Origin: Arcobacteraceae bacterium
GTDB lineage: Bacteria > Campylobacterota > Campylobacteria > Campylobacterales > Arcobacteraceae
Length of the DNA: 55,421 bases
Direction of reading: 5' to 3'
NCBI GenBank assembly: GCA_021107755.1
Contig: JAIOSF010000029.1
Coordinates: 1 to 55,421 of the forward strand
Below are positions 1 to 8,658 of the stretch, piece by piece. The first letter of the stretch is position 1, and every line of letters starts with the position of its first letter. The position numbers and the translations under genes were made by a program. The notes under the pieces were generated by a model. That model ran no database searches and was not told where the DNA came from. It saw only the letters and a program-made list of their open reading frames with translations.

Positions 1-61
1 AAATGATACTATAATAAAATTTACTTAGTTGAAAATATTACATTTTGCAATTAATTGGTAT

Positions 62-117
62 CCTGTCCCCAGATTTTTGGATTGAGACTGTTGGTTATTT
101 CACAGTCTCAGGAGAGG
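62..117. other. Structured intergenic element, unidentified
   Basis: Three complementary segments can fold together: 62-68 with 111-117 (six of seven pairs), a small hairpin at 69-80, and a strong 9-bp hairpin pairing 83-91 with 102-110. No start codon or open frame of useful length crosses it. It could be the end of a small RNA or a processed leader, but the strand is undecided and I do not recognise the family. The gene to its left lies outside the window. Confidence 0.3.
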
Positions 118-132
118 TGGAACGAGAAAATC

Positions 133-153
133 GAGGTCACATTTTGTGACCTC
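133..153 (-). terminator. Hairpin terminator downstream of the 172-600 gene
   Basis: GAGGTCAC (133-140) pairs perfectly with GTGACCTC (146-153) around a 5-base loop. On the minus strand it follows the stop at 172 by about 20 nt and is followed by a short T-rich run (TTTTCTC). It plausibly ends the minus-strand genes to its right. Confidence 0.6.
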
Positions 154-171
154 AAGATTTTAAACTCTTCT

Positions 172-600
172 TTATTCCGCTTTAGCCAATAATGCTTTCA
201 TTAATTCAGCTTTACTTTGTAAGTCATAGTCTATGTTTTCTAGCCAATCATTTATTACTTCTTTTTTATACTCCAACTCTCTTTCTCTATAAGCTGCAGC
301 TTCTGCCTCTTCATCCCAATTTCCATCCTTATCTAAAAATGAATCTTGAGCAAAAATACCTTCAAGAGTAATTTTAGTAGGTATTTTATTATTATTTTCA
401 TCAAAGGTATATCCATCTAGTTGTACATAATTTGAAAGAGATGGTACATAAGGTTCAGAACTTACTACTTGAAGGGCACCTTCAAAATTAGCAAATTCAG
501 AGTTTTTTGGAATACTAAGATTAATGGGTTCTTTATTACTATTAATTGTCGTAAAAAAACCAATATTAAAATCATTTACTATACTATCAATTGAGGTCAT
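172..600 (-). CDS. Hypothetical protein, 142 aa
   Basis: I do not recognise this protein. It is acidic, with no signal peptide, membrane segment or cysteine motif. The N-terminal two thirds look beta-rich (short alternating hydrophobic stretches), and the last ~50 residues are strongly helical and charged, rich in Glu, Ala and Lys. AAGGAGCC lies just upstream of the ATG at 600, a good ribosome binding site. It is the last gene before the hairpin at 133-153 and lies 38 nt behind the fbp-like gene, so it is probably co-transcribed with it. No function is proposed. Confidence 0.7.
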   Translation of the reverse strand: MTSIDSIVNDFNIGFFTTINSNKEPINLSIPKNSEFANFEGALQVVSSEPYVPSLSNYVQLDGYTFDENNNKIPTKITLEGIFAQDSFLDKDGNWDEEAEAAAYRERELEYKKEVINDWLENIDYDLQSKAELMKALLAKAE

Positions 601-638
601 AAGTGGCTCCTTAATTACATAATTATAATTTACTTACT

Positions 639-1475
639 TTAAAAAGTAGATTTAACTCTTGCTATCTCATCTTTTGAACCAAAGTAAATCGGTGTTTTTT
701 GATGTAAAGAGGGAGATTTTATATCTAAGATTCTATTTTTTCCATCTATAGCTTTACCGTTTGCAAGTTCGATTATAAATGAGATAGGAAATGCTTCAAA
801 GATAACTTCTAAAGTTCCATCTATATTTGATGGTGTTGCTGGACTTGAATAAATTCCACCTTTTTTAAATAAAATTTGATGAGTATCTAGACAAAGAGAG
901 TTACTCACTCTTAATCTATACCCTTCATTGAAAAAGCTATCTAAGAGTGCTTTATGTTCACTACTAAATTCACTTGCTTTTCCTGCTGTTGAGTTGATCT
1001 TTCCACAACTATTAAGTACCAATGGATCTTGTTGGATAAATTCCCCATGTTCATTAGAGAAGTATTTTACCCCTTCATCTTTTGAAGCAAATACAAGTTG
1101 GAATGTTGGACCATAGGTGATATAAATAGCAGCTTTTAGATTATCTGCTTCAAACTCATTTTCATAGATACCAAAAATAGTTCCAAGTGAAAAGTTTAAA
1201 TCAAGAAGTTCAATATTATCAATAGCTACAAAACTCACAATATATTTTCCATTTTCATTAATACTACAAAATTGCTTTTTATCTTTTCCTATGATACTTT
1301 TTACATTTTTTAAGTATTCAAATTCCGTTTCTATAACATCTGAACAGTATTTATATACATCTTCATGTATCTGTTGTTCTGTTTTTGTTTCACTAGTAAA
1401 ATTGTTGTAATCTATAAAAACATTTTTTTCAATTTGATTTGCAATATTTGTTATTGCATTATAAACTTCTATCAT
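639..1475 (-). CDS. fbp: Class I fructose-1,6-bisphosphatase homologue with degraded active site
   Basis: The overall match to class I FBPase is clear. The core motif LGTIFGIYENEF (residues 98-109), YGPTFQLVFA (121-130), GGIYSSPA (206-213), the region around FEAFP (226-230, with the equivalent of metal-binding Glu280) and FGSKDEI (265-271) are all in family order, at a length (278 aa) usual for Campylobacterota. Two metal-site signatures are not conserved. The SEE motif reads GKD (63-65), and DPLDGSS reads VAIDNIE (83-89), which keeps only the second Asp (D86). On family knowledge this should abolish or greatly lower phosphatase activity. The frame is intact, so it is either a non-catalytic paralogue or a recently inactivated gene. 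It follows pgm by 37 nt. Confidence 0.8.
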   Translation of the reverse strand: MIEVYNAITNIANQIEKNVFIDYNNFTSETKTEQQIHEDVYKYCSDVIETEFEYLKNVKSIIGKDKKQFCSINENGKYIVSFVAIDNIELLDLNFSLGTIFGIYENEFEADNLKAAIYITYGPTFQLVFASKDEGVKYFSNEHGEFIQQDPLVLNSCGKINSTAGKASEFSSEHKALLDSFFNEGYRLRVSNSLCLDTHQILFKKGGIYSSPATPSNIDGTLEVIFEAFPISFIIELANGKAIDGKNRILDIKSPSLHQKTPIYFGSKDEIARVKSTF

Positions 1476-1512
1476 TTATATTTGCCTTTTCATGTAATAT
1501 ATGTAATTATAA

Positions 1513-3120
1513 CTAAAAGAGGCTTGTAACAATTTTTTGTGCATCATTTTGGATACTTTTTAAGTGCTCTTTATCTATAAAACTCTCTGCATATATTTTA
1601 TAAACATCTTCAGTTCCAGATGGTCTTAATGCACACCAACCATTTTGAGTATTGATTTTAAGTCCCCCAATTTTAGCACCATTTGAAGCAGTTGTTAAAA
1701 TAGAAGTTATCTTTTCCCCTGCAAGTGTATTAGCTTTGATATCTTCACTTACAAGATTTTTAAGTATATTTTTTTGCTCACTATTAGCAGGTGCATCAAT
1801 TCTAGCATAGATAGGTTTTCCGTGTTTTTTTATAAGATTTTCATAATAAACCCCTGGATCACTTTTTGTGTTTGCTAGTATCTCAGCAGAGAGTAGATTT
1901 AAGATAATCCCATCTTTGTCTGTAGTCCAAGGTTTTTTATCAAATCGTAAAAAACTAGCCCCAGCACTCTCTTCCCCACCAAAAAAAACCTGACCATCAA
2001 TAAGAGGTTTAACAAACCATTTAAACCCAACTGGCGTTTCAAAAAGTTCTTTATTATTATCATTTGCAACTCTATCTATCATAGAACTACTTACAAGAGT
2101 TTTTCCAATTCCTAGACCATCAAATTCTCTATTTCTTGAAAGATAATCTATAGCAACACTTAAGTAGTGATTTGGATTTAATAAACCTACACTCTTTGTT
2201 ACTATACCATGTCTATCAAAATCTGTATCATTTCCAAAGGCTATATCAAATTTATCTTTGTACTCAATAAGTCCAGCCATTGCATAAGGGCTAGAACAAT
2301 CCATACGGATTTTTCCATCTTTATCACAATGCATAAAAGAAAAAGTAAAATCAACAGAGTCATTAAATGTAGTTATATCAAGACCATATTCTTTAGCAAT
2401 TGCTTCATAATATTTTAATCCACTTCCACCCATACAGTCCGCACCAATTTTGATATTTGATTGTTTGATAATATCCATATCTATTACATTTTTTAAATCT
2501 TTTACATAAGGTGTCATAAAATCATATGCTTTGATAGGTTCTTGTTGTATTGCTTCATCAAAGTCAAGATAAACAACACCTTGTAAATCATTTGATAAAT
2601 ATTCATTTGCTTTGTTTTCTATCCAAGTTGTGATATCTACATCAGCAGGCCCACCATCAACTCCATTGTACTTAAATCCACCATCACAAGGAGGATTGTG
2701 TGAAGGTGTTATTACAATACCATCACTCCCTTTTTTGTTTAAAATAGCATGAGAGATAACTGGAGTAGGGGTATACTCGAAATTTGTGGCATAACATACT
2801 TCAACATCATTGGCAGCTAATACCTGTAAAGCTGTTTTATGTGCAGGAGTTGATAGCGCATGAGTATCCATCCCTATAAATAAAGTTCCAGTGATATTAT
2901 GTGCTTTTCTATAATCTACGACCGCCTGAGTTACAGCTAAGATATGTGCTTCATTAAAACTATTTTTTAAGCTACTTCCTCTATGACCTGAAGTTCCAAA
3001 AGCAATTTTTTGTGTTTCATCTTGTGTATTTGGATAGTTTGTATAGTAACAACTTATAAGTTCTGCTATATTTTCTAAAATCTCTTTTGGTGCAATTTTT
3101 CCTGCATTTTTATCAATCAT
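1513..3120 (-). CDS. pgm: Phosphoglucomutase (alpha-D-glucose phosphate-specific)
   Basis: Interconverts glucose 1-phosphate and glucose 6-phosphate, linking central carbon metabolism to sugar-nucleotide supply. Phosphohexomutase hallmarks are present: FGTSGHRG near residue 42, the phosphoserine loop TPSHNPP near 138, a metal-binding DTDFDRHG-type loop near 300, the sugar-binding GGEESAG near 385, and a phosphate-binding RPSGTEDVYKIY near 500. Length (535 aa) fits the Pgm type. The gene is followed closely by the fbp homologue and preceded by the terminator behind pstS, so its own promoter probably lies in 3121-3179. Confidence 0.93.
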   Translation of the reverse strand: MIDKNAGKIAPKEILENIAELISCYYTNYPNTQDETQKIAFGTSGHRGSSLKNSFNEAHILAVTQAVVDYRKAHNITGTLFIGMDTHALSTPAHKTALQVLAANDVEVCYATNFEYTPTPVISHAILNKKGSDGIVITPSHNPPCDGGFKYNGVDGGPADVDITTWIENKANEYLSNDLQGVVYLDFDEAIQQEPIKAYDFMTPYVKDLKNVIDMDIIKQSNIKIGADCMGGSGLKYYEAIAKEYGLDITTFNDSVDFTFSFMHCDKDGKIRMDCSSPYAMAGLIEYKDKFDIAFGNDTDFDRHGIVTKSVGLLNPNHYLSVAIDYLSRNREFDGLGIGKTLVSSSMIDRVANDNNKELFETPVGFKWFVKPLIDGQVFFGGEESAGASFLRFDKKPWTTDKDGIILNLLSAEILANTKSDPGVYYENLIKKHGKPIYARIDAPANSEQKNILKNLVSEDIKANTLAGEKITSILTTASNGAKIGGLKINTQNGWCALRPSGTEDVYKIYAESFIDKEHLKSIQNDAQKIVTSLF

Positions 3121-3179
3121 TTAAAGCCTTTAAATATATTTAATTTGTATTATATCTACAAAATGTTAAGAAAATAAAA

Positions 3180-3207
3180 AAGGTAACTTGAAAACTCAAG
3201 TTACCTT
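3180..3207 (-). terminator. Rho-independent terminator after pstS
   Basis: A 12-bp stem (AAGGTAACTTGA with its complement) closes a 4-base loop. On the minus strand it is followed by a T-rich tract starting TTTTTATTTTC. It sits 30 nt past the pstS stop and separates pstS from pgm. Confidence 0.85.
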
Positions 3208-3236
3208 ATAATTAGGAGTTAATTTTTGTTTATAGT

Positions 3237-4298
3237 TTAGTGTTTTTTAGATAAATCTTCTAAAGTTAATTTTGTTCTTTTTGCAACAGAGTTTCTAATA
3301 GCTTCTCTTGTAGCATCTGGAAGTGCGATTAAACCAATCTCACCTAAAATACCATTGTTTCCAATCATATCTTCAGACATAAACATATCTACATATTTAG
3401 CCATAGCAGGTACATCTTTAGAGTGTGAATTTTTCACATAGAAAAATAAACTTCTTGCAATTGGATATTTCGCACTTGCAATTGTATCTGGTGTTGGTAA
3501 GTAACCATCAACTTTAGCACCTTGAACTTTATCTTGATTTTCCATTAAGAAAGAGTATCCAAAAATACCAACAGCATCTCTGTTTTTATCTAGTTTAGCA
3601 ACAATTAAGTTATCATTTTCACCACTTGGAACATATGCACCATCAGTTCTAATTTCAGAATATTTTTTGTACTTTTTATTTGCTTTTTTATCAGCTTTGT
3701 AAAGATCAGTATAAACATTCATTTTTTTGAATGTACCTTGTAAAACCATCTCTTCAAAAGCATCTCTTGTTCCAGAAGATTTTGGAGGACCATATACTAT
3801 AATATCTCTGTTTGGTAAAGATGCATCTATATCAGACCACTTTTTGTAAGGATTTGCAATAAGTTTTTTACCGTCTTTACTTGGAACTTCAGCAGCAGTT
3901 GCAAGTGCAAGTTGTTTTTTTGTTAAAGACATAGCTTTATTTGATTTTGCTTGAGCAATAGCAATACCGTCATAACCAATAATAGCTTCTGTTATATCTG
4001 TAACACCATTTTCTGCACACATTTTAAATTCTTTAGTTTTCATTCTTCTTGATGCATTTGTGATATCTGGAGTATTTAAATCATTTCCAGCACAAAATAG
4101 TTTCATACCACCACCTGAACCAGTTGATTCAACTACAGGAGTAGGGAAAGATGTTGTTGCACCTAGCTCTTCAGCAACTGAAGAAGAAAATGGATACACA
4201 GTTGATGAACCAACTATTTTAATTTGGTCTCTAGCACTAAGAGATACAGTTAAAGCAGAGGCTGCTAATAGCGCAATTGCAGTTTTTTTCATTGTCAT
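3237..4298 (-). CDS. pstS: Phosphate ABC transporter substrate-binding protein
   Basis: Periplasmic phosphate-binding protein of the PstS/PBP-like family. A signal peptide (MTMKK followed by a hydrophobic stretch ending SLSA) precedes IKIVGSSTVYPFSS, the usual phosphate-binding N-terminus. GSSTVYPF, ESTGSGGG and SSGTRDAFEEMV supply the typical phosphate ligands. I place the start at 4298 (353 aa) because AAGGA lies 9 nt upstream of this ATG; the frame extends 15 codons further without a comparable site. No pstCAB or phoU genes are in the window; the neighbours are a CBS protein and a two-component system, so the partner permease must lie elsewhere. Confidence 0.9.
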   Translation of the reverse strand: MTMKKTAIALLAASALTVSLSARDQIKIVGSSTVYPFSSSVAEELGATTSFPTPVVESTGSGGGMKLFCAGNDLNTPDITNASRRMKTKEFKMCAENGVTDITEAIIGYDGIAIAQAKSNKAMSLTKKQLALATAAEVPSKDGKKLIANPYKKWSDIDASLPNRDIIVYGPPKSSGTRDAFEEMVLQGTFKKMNVYTDLYKADKKANKKYKKYSEIRTDGAYVPSGENDNLIVAKLDKNRDAVGIFGYSFLMENQDKVQGAKVDGYLPTPDTIASAKYPIARSLFFYVKNSHSKDVPAMAKYVDMFMSEDMIGNNGILGEIGLIALPDATREAIRNSVAKRTKLTLEDLSKKH

Positions 4299-4382
4299 TT
4301 GTAAAGTCCTTTTGTTTTTTTTCAGGAGAATTATAAAGGACAATGATTACTATTTGGTTACAATATAAAAAGGGCTAAAGAA

Positions 4383-5018
4383 TTAAGCCCAGAGTTGAAA
4401 ATTTGGAATATGTGAGATTGCTTGAATTATATCAGTTTTTGAGACAATACCTGTCAATCTATTATCTTTATCTACAATAGGAATAGCATCTATTTTATAC
4501 TTTATCATCACTTTTGCAATTTTTCTTATATCACACATTGGATCAGTAGTAATAACTTCAGGTAAAAATATTTCATTTAATTTTTTTTCCATAATTAATT
4601 GTCCATTTTTAACATCTTCAAGAATTAGATTAAGTATGGTTTTTTTACTTATCATGCTTATGATTTTATTTCCAAAAGTGACAATCGGTACTTGACTAAT
4701 TTGGTTTTCTTTTAAAAGGTAGTATGCATTGTACACTGTATCTTTTGAGTCAATAGATATAAAGTCTTTTGTCATGATATCTTTCACATAATAAACTCTT
4801 TCTTTGGTATCTAAGTGCGAAACCTCTTGATATGAAGCTATAGCATTTTCTCTTTGTTTATTTTGATGTTTTCTATTCAAAATATCATCAAAACTATAGT
4901 AAATATCATCATCAGGTTTATGTCTTGATTGAGCTAACTCATCAACTTTGTCTAGATTGTATAAATTATCAGAAGTACTTCTAAACTGAACACTTCCATT
5001 GTTATAAACTGCAAACAT
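4383..5018 (-). CDS. CBS-domain pair protein
   Basis: The 211-residue protein has an N-terminal ~85 residues rich in polar and charged amino acids. Two CBS motifs follow: one beginning VKDIMTKDFISID near residue 78, the other near 145 with the PIVDKDNRLTGIVSKTDII signature. CBS pairs bind adenine nucleotides and usually regulate an attached or partner protein; no catalytic domain is present, so this is probably a stand-alone sensor. It starts 10 nt after the 28-codon membrane peptide and lies between a two-component system and pstS. Its target is unknown. Confidence 0.8.
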   Translation of the reverse strand: MFAVYNNGSVQFRSTSDNLYNLDKVDELAQSRHKPDDDIYYSFDDILNRKHQNKQRENAIASYQEVSHLDTKERVYYVKDIMTKDFISIDSKDTVYNAYYLLKENQISQVPIVTFGNKIISMISKKTILNLILEDVKNGQLIMEKKLNEIFLPEVITTDPMCDIRKIAKVMIKYKIDAIPIVDKDNRLTGIVSKTDIIQAISHIPNFQLWA

Positions 5019-5027
5019 TTAAAACTT

Positions 5028-5114
5028 TTACCTTTTTTTTGCTAGTGCAATAAAGCCTAAAACTACAGCAACTATCACAATCCCTAAAAATACTATTAAT
5101 CCTATATTTTCCAT
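5028..5114 (-). CDS. Small single-pass membrane protein, 28 aa
   Basis: ATG at 5114 is preceded by AAGGGG seven bases upstream, a strong ribosome binding site. The peptide is MENIG, then an uninterrupted hydrophobic stretch of about 20 residues, then a KKR tail, matching the positive-inside rule for one transmembrane helix with its C-terminus in the cytoplasm. It is wedged between the histidine kinase and the CBS gene, 10 nt before the latter, so the two are probably co-translated. Small peptides of this design often modulate kinases or transporters; that role here is inference only. Confidence 0.65.
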   Translation of the reverse strand: MENIGLIVFLGIVIVAVVLGFIALAKKR

Positions 5115-5223
5115 TATTTACCCCTTATTTATAGTTATAATGATTCTATAAAGAAAGTGTCAATTTTACAAGGTGATATATCTTGACACTTTCTTGACAA
5201 AATAGTTTAAGAGGTGTAGCGTA

Positions 5224-6582
5224 TTAGAATTTTATTGAAAATATATTATAAGAATCTTCATAAGTATAGTGAAGTTTTAACTTGTGTATTTGAAGAATCT
5301 TATTAACAATATTTAAACCTAATCCGTGCCCTTGTTGTTGATTTGGTTCTCGCGTAAATGGTTGTAAATAATAAACTAAATCATTTGAAAGTTTGTTTCC
5401 ATAGTTTTGAATATACAGTGTGTTATTTGCAGTTTTTATATGTATAGGAAGTTTTGTACTATATTTTATAGCATTATCTATAAGATTTTTAATTGCCATA
5501 TTAAGGTAATAAATATCCCCTTTTATTTCAAAATCATCAACTATATCAACAAGTATATTAGATTCATCATCAATGGAAAGTTTTTCTAAAGATTCTAAAA
5601 TCAAGGTTGTGATTTTAAAGGAGGAACTTTCTAAAGAGATAAAATTGAGTCTATCTCTTTGTAAAAGTTTACTTGTAAGTTTTTCAATATCACAAAAAAC
5701 ATCATTAATATTTTGGATTGTATTATTGTTCTTTTCCTCTTTTATTTTCTCAATTAAAAACTTCCCTTTAGTAATAGGTGTTTTGAGCTCATGGCTAATA
5801 TTTCGAAGTAGTTCTTCTCTTGATTGTATAATTTGATCTTTATGTTTAAGATATTGATTGAAATTAGCAGTTATCACATTTAATTCATTATTTTTACCAA
5901 TATCAAGTTGTATAGTATGTTCATTGTTGTTTAATAACTGTAAAATTCCATCATTGAGTTTAGATAGCATAGTTTGAATATCATGAATTACTTTAGAGGA
6001 TATGATAAAAGAGAGTAAAAATGCTACTAATAATAATATTACTAACTCAACTTTAATGGTACTGATAAAATTGTTTTTTAGTTTTTCTGTTTCATCAAGT
6101 TTTTGTTGCAAAAGATCTATTTTTTCAATAATTAAAAAACTTGTTGCTTCTCTAAGTGGTTTAAATTGAATATTAAATTGTTCAATATCATTTTTTTCTA
6201 GTTTTCGTTTGATAAGTTCTTCTATTTTTTTAAAATGGCTAAATATGAGTTGTGTACGCTCTTTTTCAATAGTAGTTTCTTTATCTTTTAAAAGGGGATT
6301 TTCCAATAAGTAGATATTTTTAAATAGTTCATTGAGTCTATTTTGTTTTTGAACTATAACCTCATTGTTTCTCTTATCTATAAATATATCTAAAGCAATC
6401 CAAGAAAGGGCATTTTTATACTCTTTGAGTTTTTCCACTTTTCGTATCTGCTCAAATCTATGGTTTTGTTCTAAATAGATAGTATTGAGATGCAACATGG
6501 TATAAAAGAAAATAGCAATTATAAATACTATAATAATTAATATAAGTGAAAATGAGGTAAAAAGTTTTTTTCTAATTGTCAT
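5224..6582 (-). CDS. Membrane sensor histidine kinase (ArsS/RacS-like)
   Basis: Two transmembrane helices (about residues 9-31 and 178-196) flank a ~145-residue helical periplasmic domain. A HAMP-like linker follows, then the phospho-acceptor box RNISHELKTPITKGK with H264, the N box NLIDNAIKYS and the G box GHGLGLNIV. The TPITKGK variant of the H box is typical of ArsS/RacS-type kinases of Helicobacter and Campylobacter. The gene overlaps its response regulator by 11 bp, so they form one unit. The signal is not readable from sequence; nearby pstS suggests phosphate, while the family suggests pH or temperature. Confidence 0.9.
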   Translation of the reverse strand: MTIRKKLFTSFSLILIIIVFIIAIFFYTMLHLNTIYLEQNHRFEQIRKVEKLKEYKNALSWIALDIFIDKRNNEVIVQKQNRLNELFKNIYLLENPLLKDKETTIEKERTQLIFSHFKKIEELIKRKLEKNDIEQFNIQFKPLREATSFLIIEKIDLLQQKLDETEKLKNNFISTIKVELVILLLVAFLLSFIISSKVIHDIQTMLSKLNDGILQLLNNNEHTIQLDIGKNNELNVITANFNQYLKHKDQIIQSREELLRNISHELKTPITKGKFLIEKIKEEKNNNTIQNINDVFCDIEKLTSKLLQRDRLNFISLESSSFKITTLILESLEKLSIDDESNILVDIVDDFEIKGDIYYLNMAIKNLIDNAIKYSTKLPIHIKTANNTLYIQNYGNKLSNDLVYYLQPFTREPNQQQGHGLGLNIVNKILQIHKLKLHYTYEDSYNIFSIKF

Positions 6583-7252
6583 TTATAAATTTATACCCAA
6601 TTCCCCAAACGGATTTTATATAGATGGGTTCTTTTGAATCATCATCAATTTTAAAACGAATATTACTAATATGCATGTCAATTGTTCTATTTTTTGTATC
6701 ATTTTTTAATGAGGTGAGTTTTGCAATATTTTCTCTTGAGATAATTTTGTTGATATTTTTTATTAATAATAAAAATATCTCCATCTCAATTTTTGTAAAC
6801 TCTATCTCTTGATTTTTTAAAAATACTTGTTCCTTTTCTATGTCTATTAAAAGTTTATTTATCTTTATTTTTTCAGTATTATAATTTCTTTTTAAAATAG
6901 CTTCAATTCTTAATATCAGTTCTCTTGGTTCGTATGGTTTAGAAAGATAATCATCAGCACCCAGTTCAAAACCATAAATTTTATTACCAATATCATCTCT
7001 CGCTGTTGATATAATGATTGGAATATTTTTTATTTTTTTTAGACTTTTAAAGAGATCAAATCCATCCATTTGAGGCAACCCTAAATCCAATACAACAAGA
7101 GAATATTGATTGTAATTAAGAGTATATTCTTTTAATGCATCAATAGGATGTGAAAAAATTTCACAACAAAAATTGTAGTCGTGGAGATATTCACTTATTA
7201 ACTTTTGTAAATCAGTATCATCTTCAATAAGTAAGATTTTTTTATGATGCAA
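6572..7252 (-). CDS. OmpR/PhoB-type response regulator
   Basis: The receiver domain carries the acidic pair EDD (10-12), phospho-acceptor D56 in VVLDLGLP, and the GADDYLSKPYEPREL signature. A C-terminal winged helix contains the family pattern FTKIEMEIFLLL...TIDMHISNIRFKI...VWGIGYKF. At 226 aa it is full length. It is the first gene of the cluster and faces pepD across a 122-bp intergenic region. It should be phosphorylated by the overlapping kinase and act as a DNA-binding regulator. Confidence 0.92.
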   Translation of the reverse strand: MHHKKILLIEDDTDLQKLISEYLHDYNFCCEIFSHPIDALKEYTLNYNQYSLVVLDLGLPQMDGFDLFKSLKKIKNIPIIISTARDDIGNKIYGFELGADDYLSKPYEPRELILRIEAILKRNYNTEKIKINKLLIDIEKEQVFLKNQEIEFTKIEMEIFLLLIKNINKIISRENIAKLTSLKNDTKNRTIDMHISNIRFKIDDDSKEPIYIKSVWGIGYKFINDN

Positions 7253-7374
7253 TTATATCTCCTAAATATTCTTTTAGACAAATCATATCATATTTAATTG
7301 AGAAAAAAATTTAAAGTAAAAAGTAATATAATCAAGATTAAGTTATAATCAAAAAAAATTATTTAGGTAACAAT

Positions 7375-8658
7375 ATGAGAGTAATAGAAATCTTTAAAGA
7401 GATAACAAAAATTCCCCGATGTAGTGGTACTTTTGAACCATTTATAAACTATATAAAAGAGTTTGCAACAAAAAATAACTATATATGTAAAGTGGATAGT
7501 GCAAACAATATATTATGTTATAAAGAGAATACAAAAATAGAATTATGTTTACAATCACACTATGATATGGTGTGTTTAGAAGATGGAAAAATACCAACTA
7601 TTATAGAAGAAGATGGTTATTTAAAAGCAAAAGATTCTACACTTGGAGCTGACAATGGAATAGGGTGTGCTTATATGTTAGCTTTGATGGAAGAGGGGGA
7701 AAGTGTAGAACTACTTTTTACAAGTGATGAAGAGGTTGGACTAATAGGGGCAAACAATATAGAATTTGAACTTCAATCATCAAAAATGTTAAATCTTGAT
7801 AGTGAAGCGCAAGGTGAAATTTGTATAGGATGTGCTGGTGGAATTGATATATTTGGGATAAATAACAAAGGTGAATATCTAAAAAACAAAGACCATAAAA
7901 AGCTTTATGAGATAACAATTGATAATCTTGATGGTGGACATAGTGGAGTTGATATAGATAAAAATATCCCAAATGCTTTGAAACTTATGGCAAAAACTAT
8001 TAAAGAGTGTGATTCTGATTTACTTGATATTAGTGGAGGTGAACGGATAAACTCTATCCCAAAATCAGCTCGTGCTATTATAGTGTCTCATAAACGGCCA
8101 CAGCCTACACATCCTAATATGGAAATAATAGAAGTGGATACAAATACGCAACATTATAAAAAATTAGATGAGGGTATAATTAACTTTTTATATACCTTTT
8201 CAAATGGTGTTAGAGGATACGATAAAGAGTTAGGGGTAGTACTGAGCTCTATTAATTTAGCAATCATAGAAAACTCAATTGAGGGATTAAAAATTAGTTT
8301 AAGTGGTAGAAGTATGGATAATGATGAGTTAAAAATTGTAGCTGCTGAAACAATTGAAGCGTTAAAAATATTTGGGTTTGAAGTGACTACAAATGGAAAA
8401 TACCCAGCTTGGAAGCCAACTCATAGTGACTTTACAGCTGAAGTTTTAAAAGTGTATAAAGAGGTTATTCCAGAAGCTACACTTAATGCAATTCATGCAG
8501 GATTAGAGTGTGCTATATTTAAAGCAAAATATCCAAATATTGATGTATGTTCTGTTGGACCTAATATCTACTTTCCACACTCACACAGAGAGGAGTGTGA
8601 AATTAGTTCAGTGATAAAATTATATGATGTTGTACAAAAGGTAGTTAAAAACTTTTAA
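7375..8658 (+). CDS. pepD: Cytosol non-specific dipeptidase (PepD-like, M20)
   Basis: A zinc-dependent M20 peptidase of the aminoacyl-histidine dipeptidase type. Metal and catalytic signatures are visible: SHYDMVC (first metal His/Asp, near residue 62), STLGADNGIGCAYMLALME, TSDEEVGLIGA (catalytic Glu pair) and GLECAIFKAKYP with a late HSHREE. At 427 aa it is shorter than E. coli PepD (about 485), a length common in this phylum. TAGGTAA precedes the ATG, and a TATAAT at 7344-7349 lies 25 nt upstream. Its stop overlaps the converging cheY-like gene by 4 bp. Confidence 0.88.
   Translation: MRVIEIFKEITKIPRCSGTFEPFINYIKEFATKNNYICKVDSANNILCYKENTKIELCLQSHYDMVCLEDGKIPTIIEEDGYLKAKDSTLGADNGIGCAYMLALMEEGESVELLFTSDEEVGLIGANNIEFELQSSKMLNLDSEAQGEICIGCAGGIDIFGINNKGEYLKNKDHKKLYEITIDNLDGGHSGVDIDKNIPNALKLMAKTIKECDSDLLDISGGERINSIPKSARAIIVSHKRPQPTHPNMEIIEVDTNTQHYKKLDEGIINFLYTFSNGVRGYDKELGVVLSSINLAIIENSIEGLKISLSGRSMDNDELKIVAAETIEALKIFGFEVTTNGKYPAWKPTHSDFTAEVLKVYKEVIPEATLNAIHAGLECAIFKAKYPNIDVCSVGPNIYFPHSHREECEISSVIKLYDVVQKVVKNF

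Noticed and set aside
4060-4368. Plus-strand frame opposite pstS
   Set aside because: Falls inside the well-supported pstS on the other strand, with no ribosome binding site or family match.
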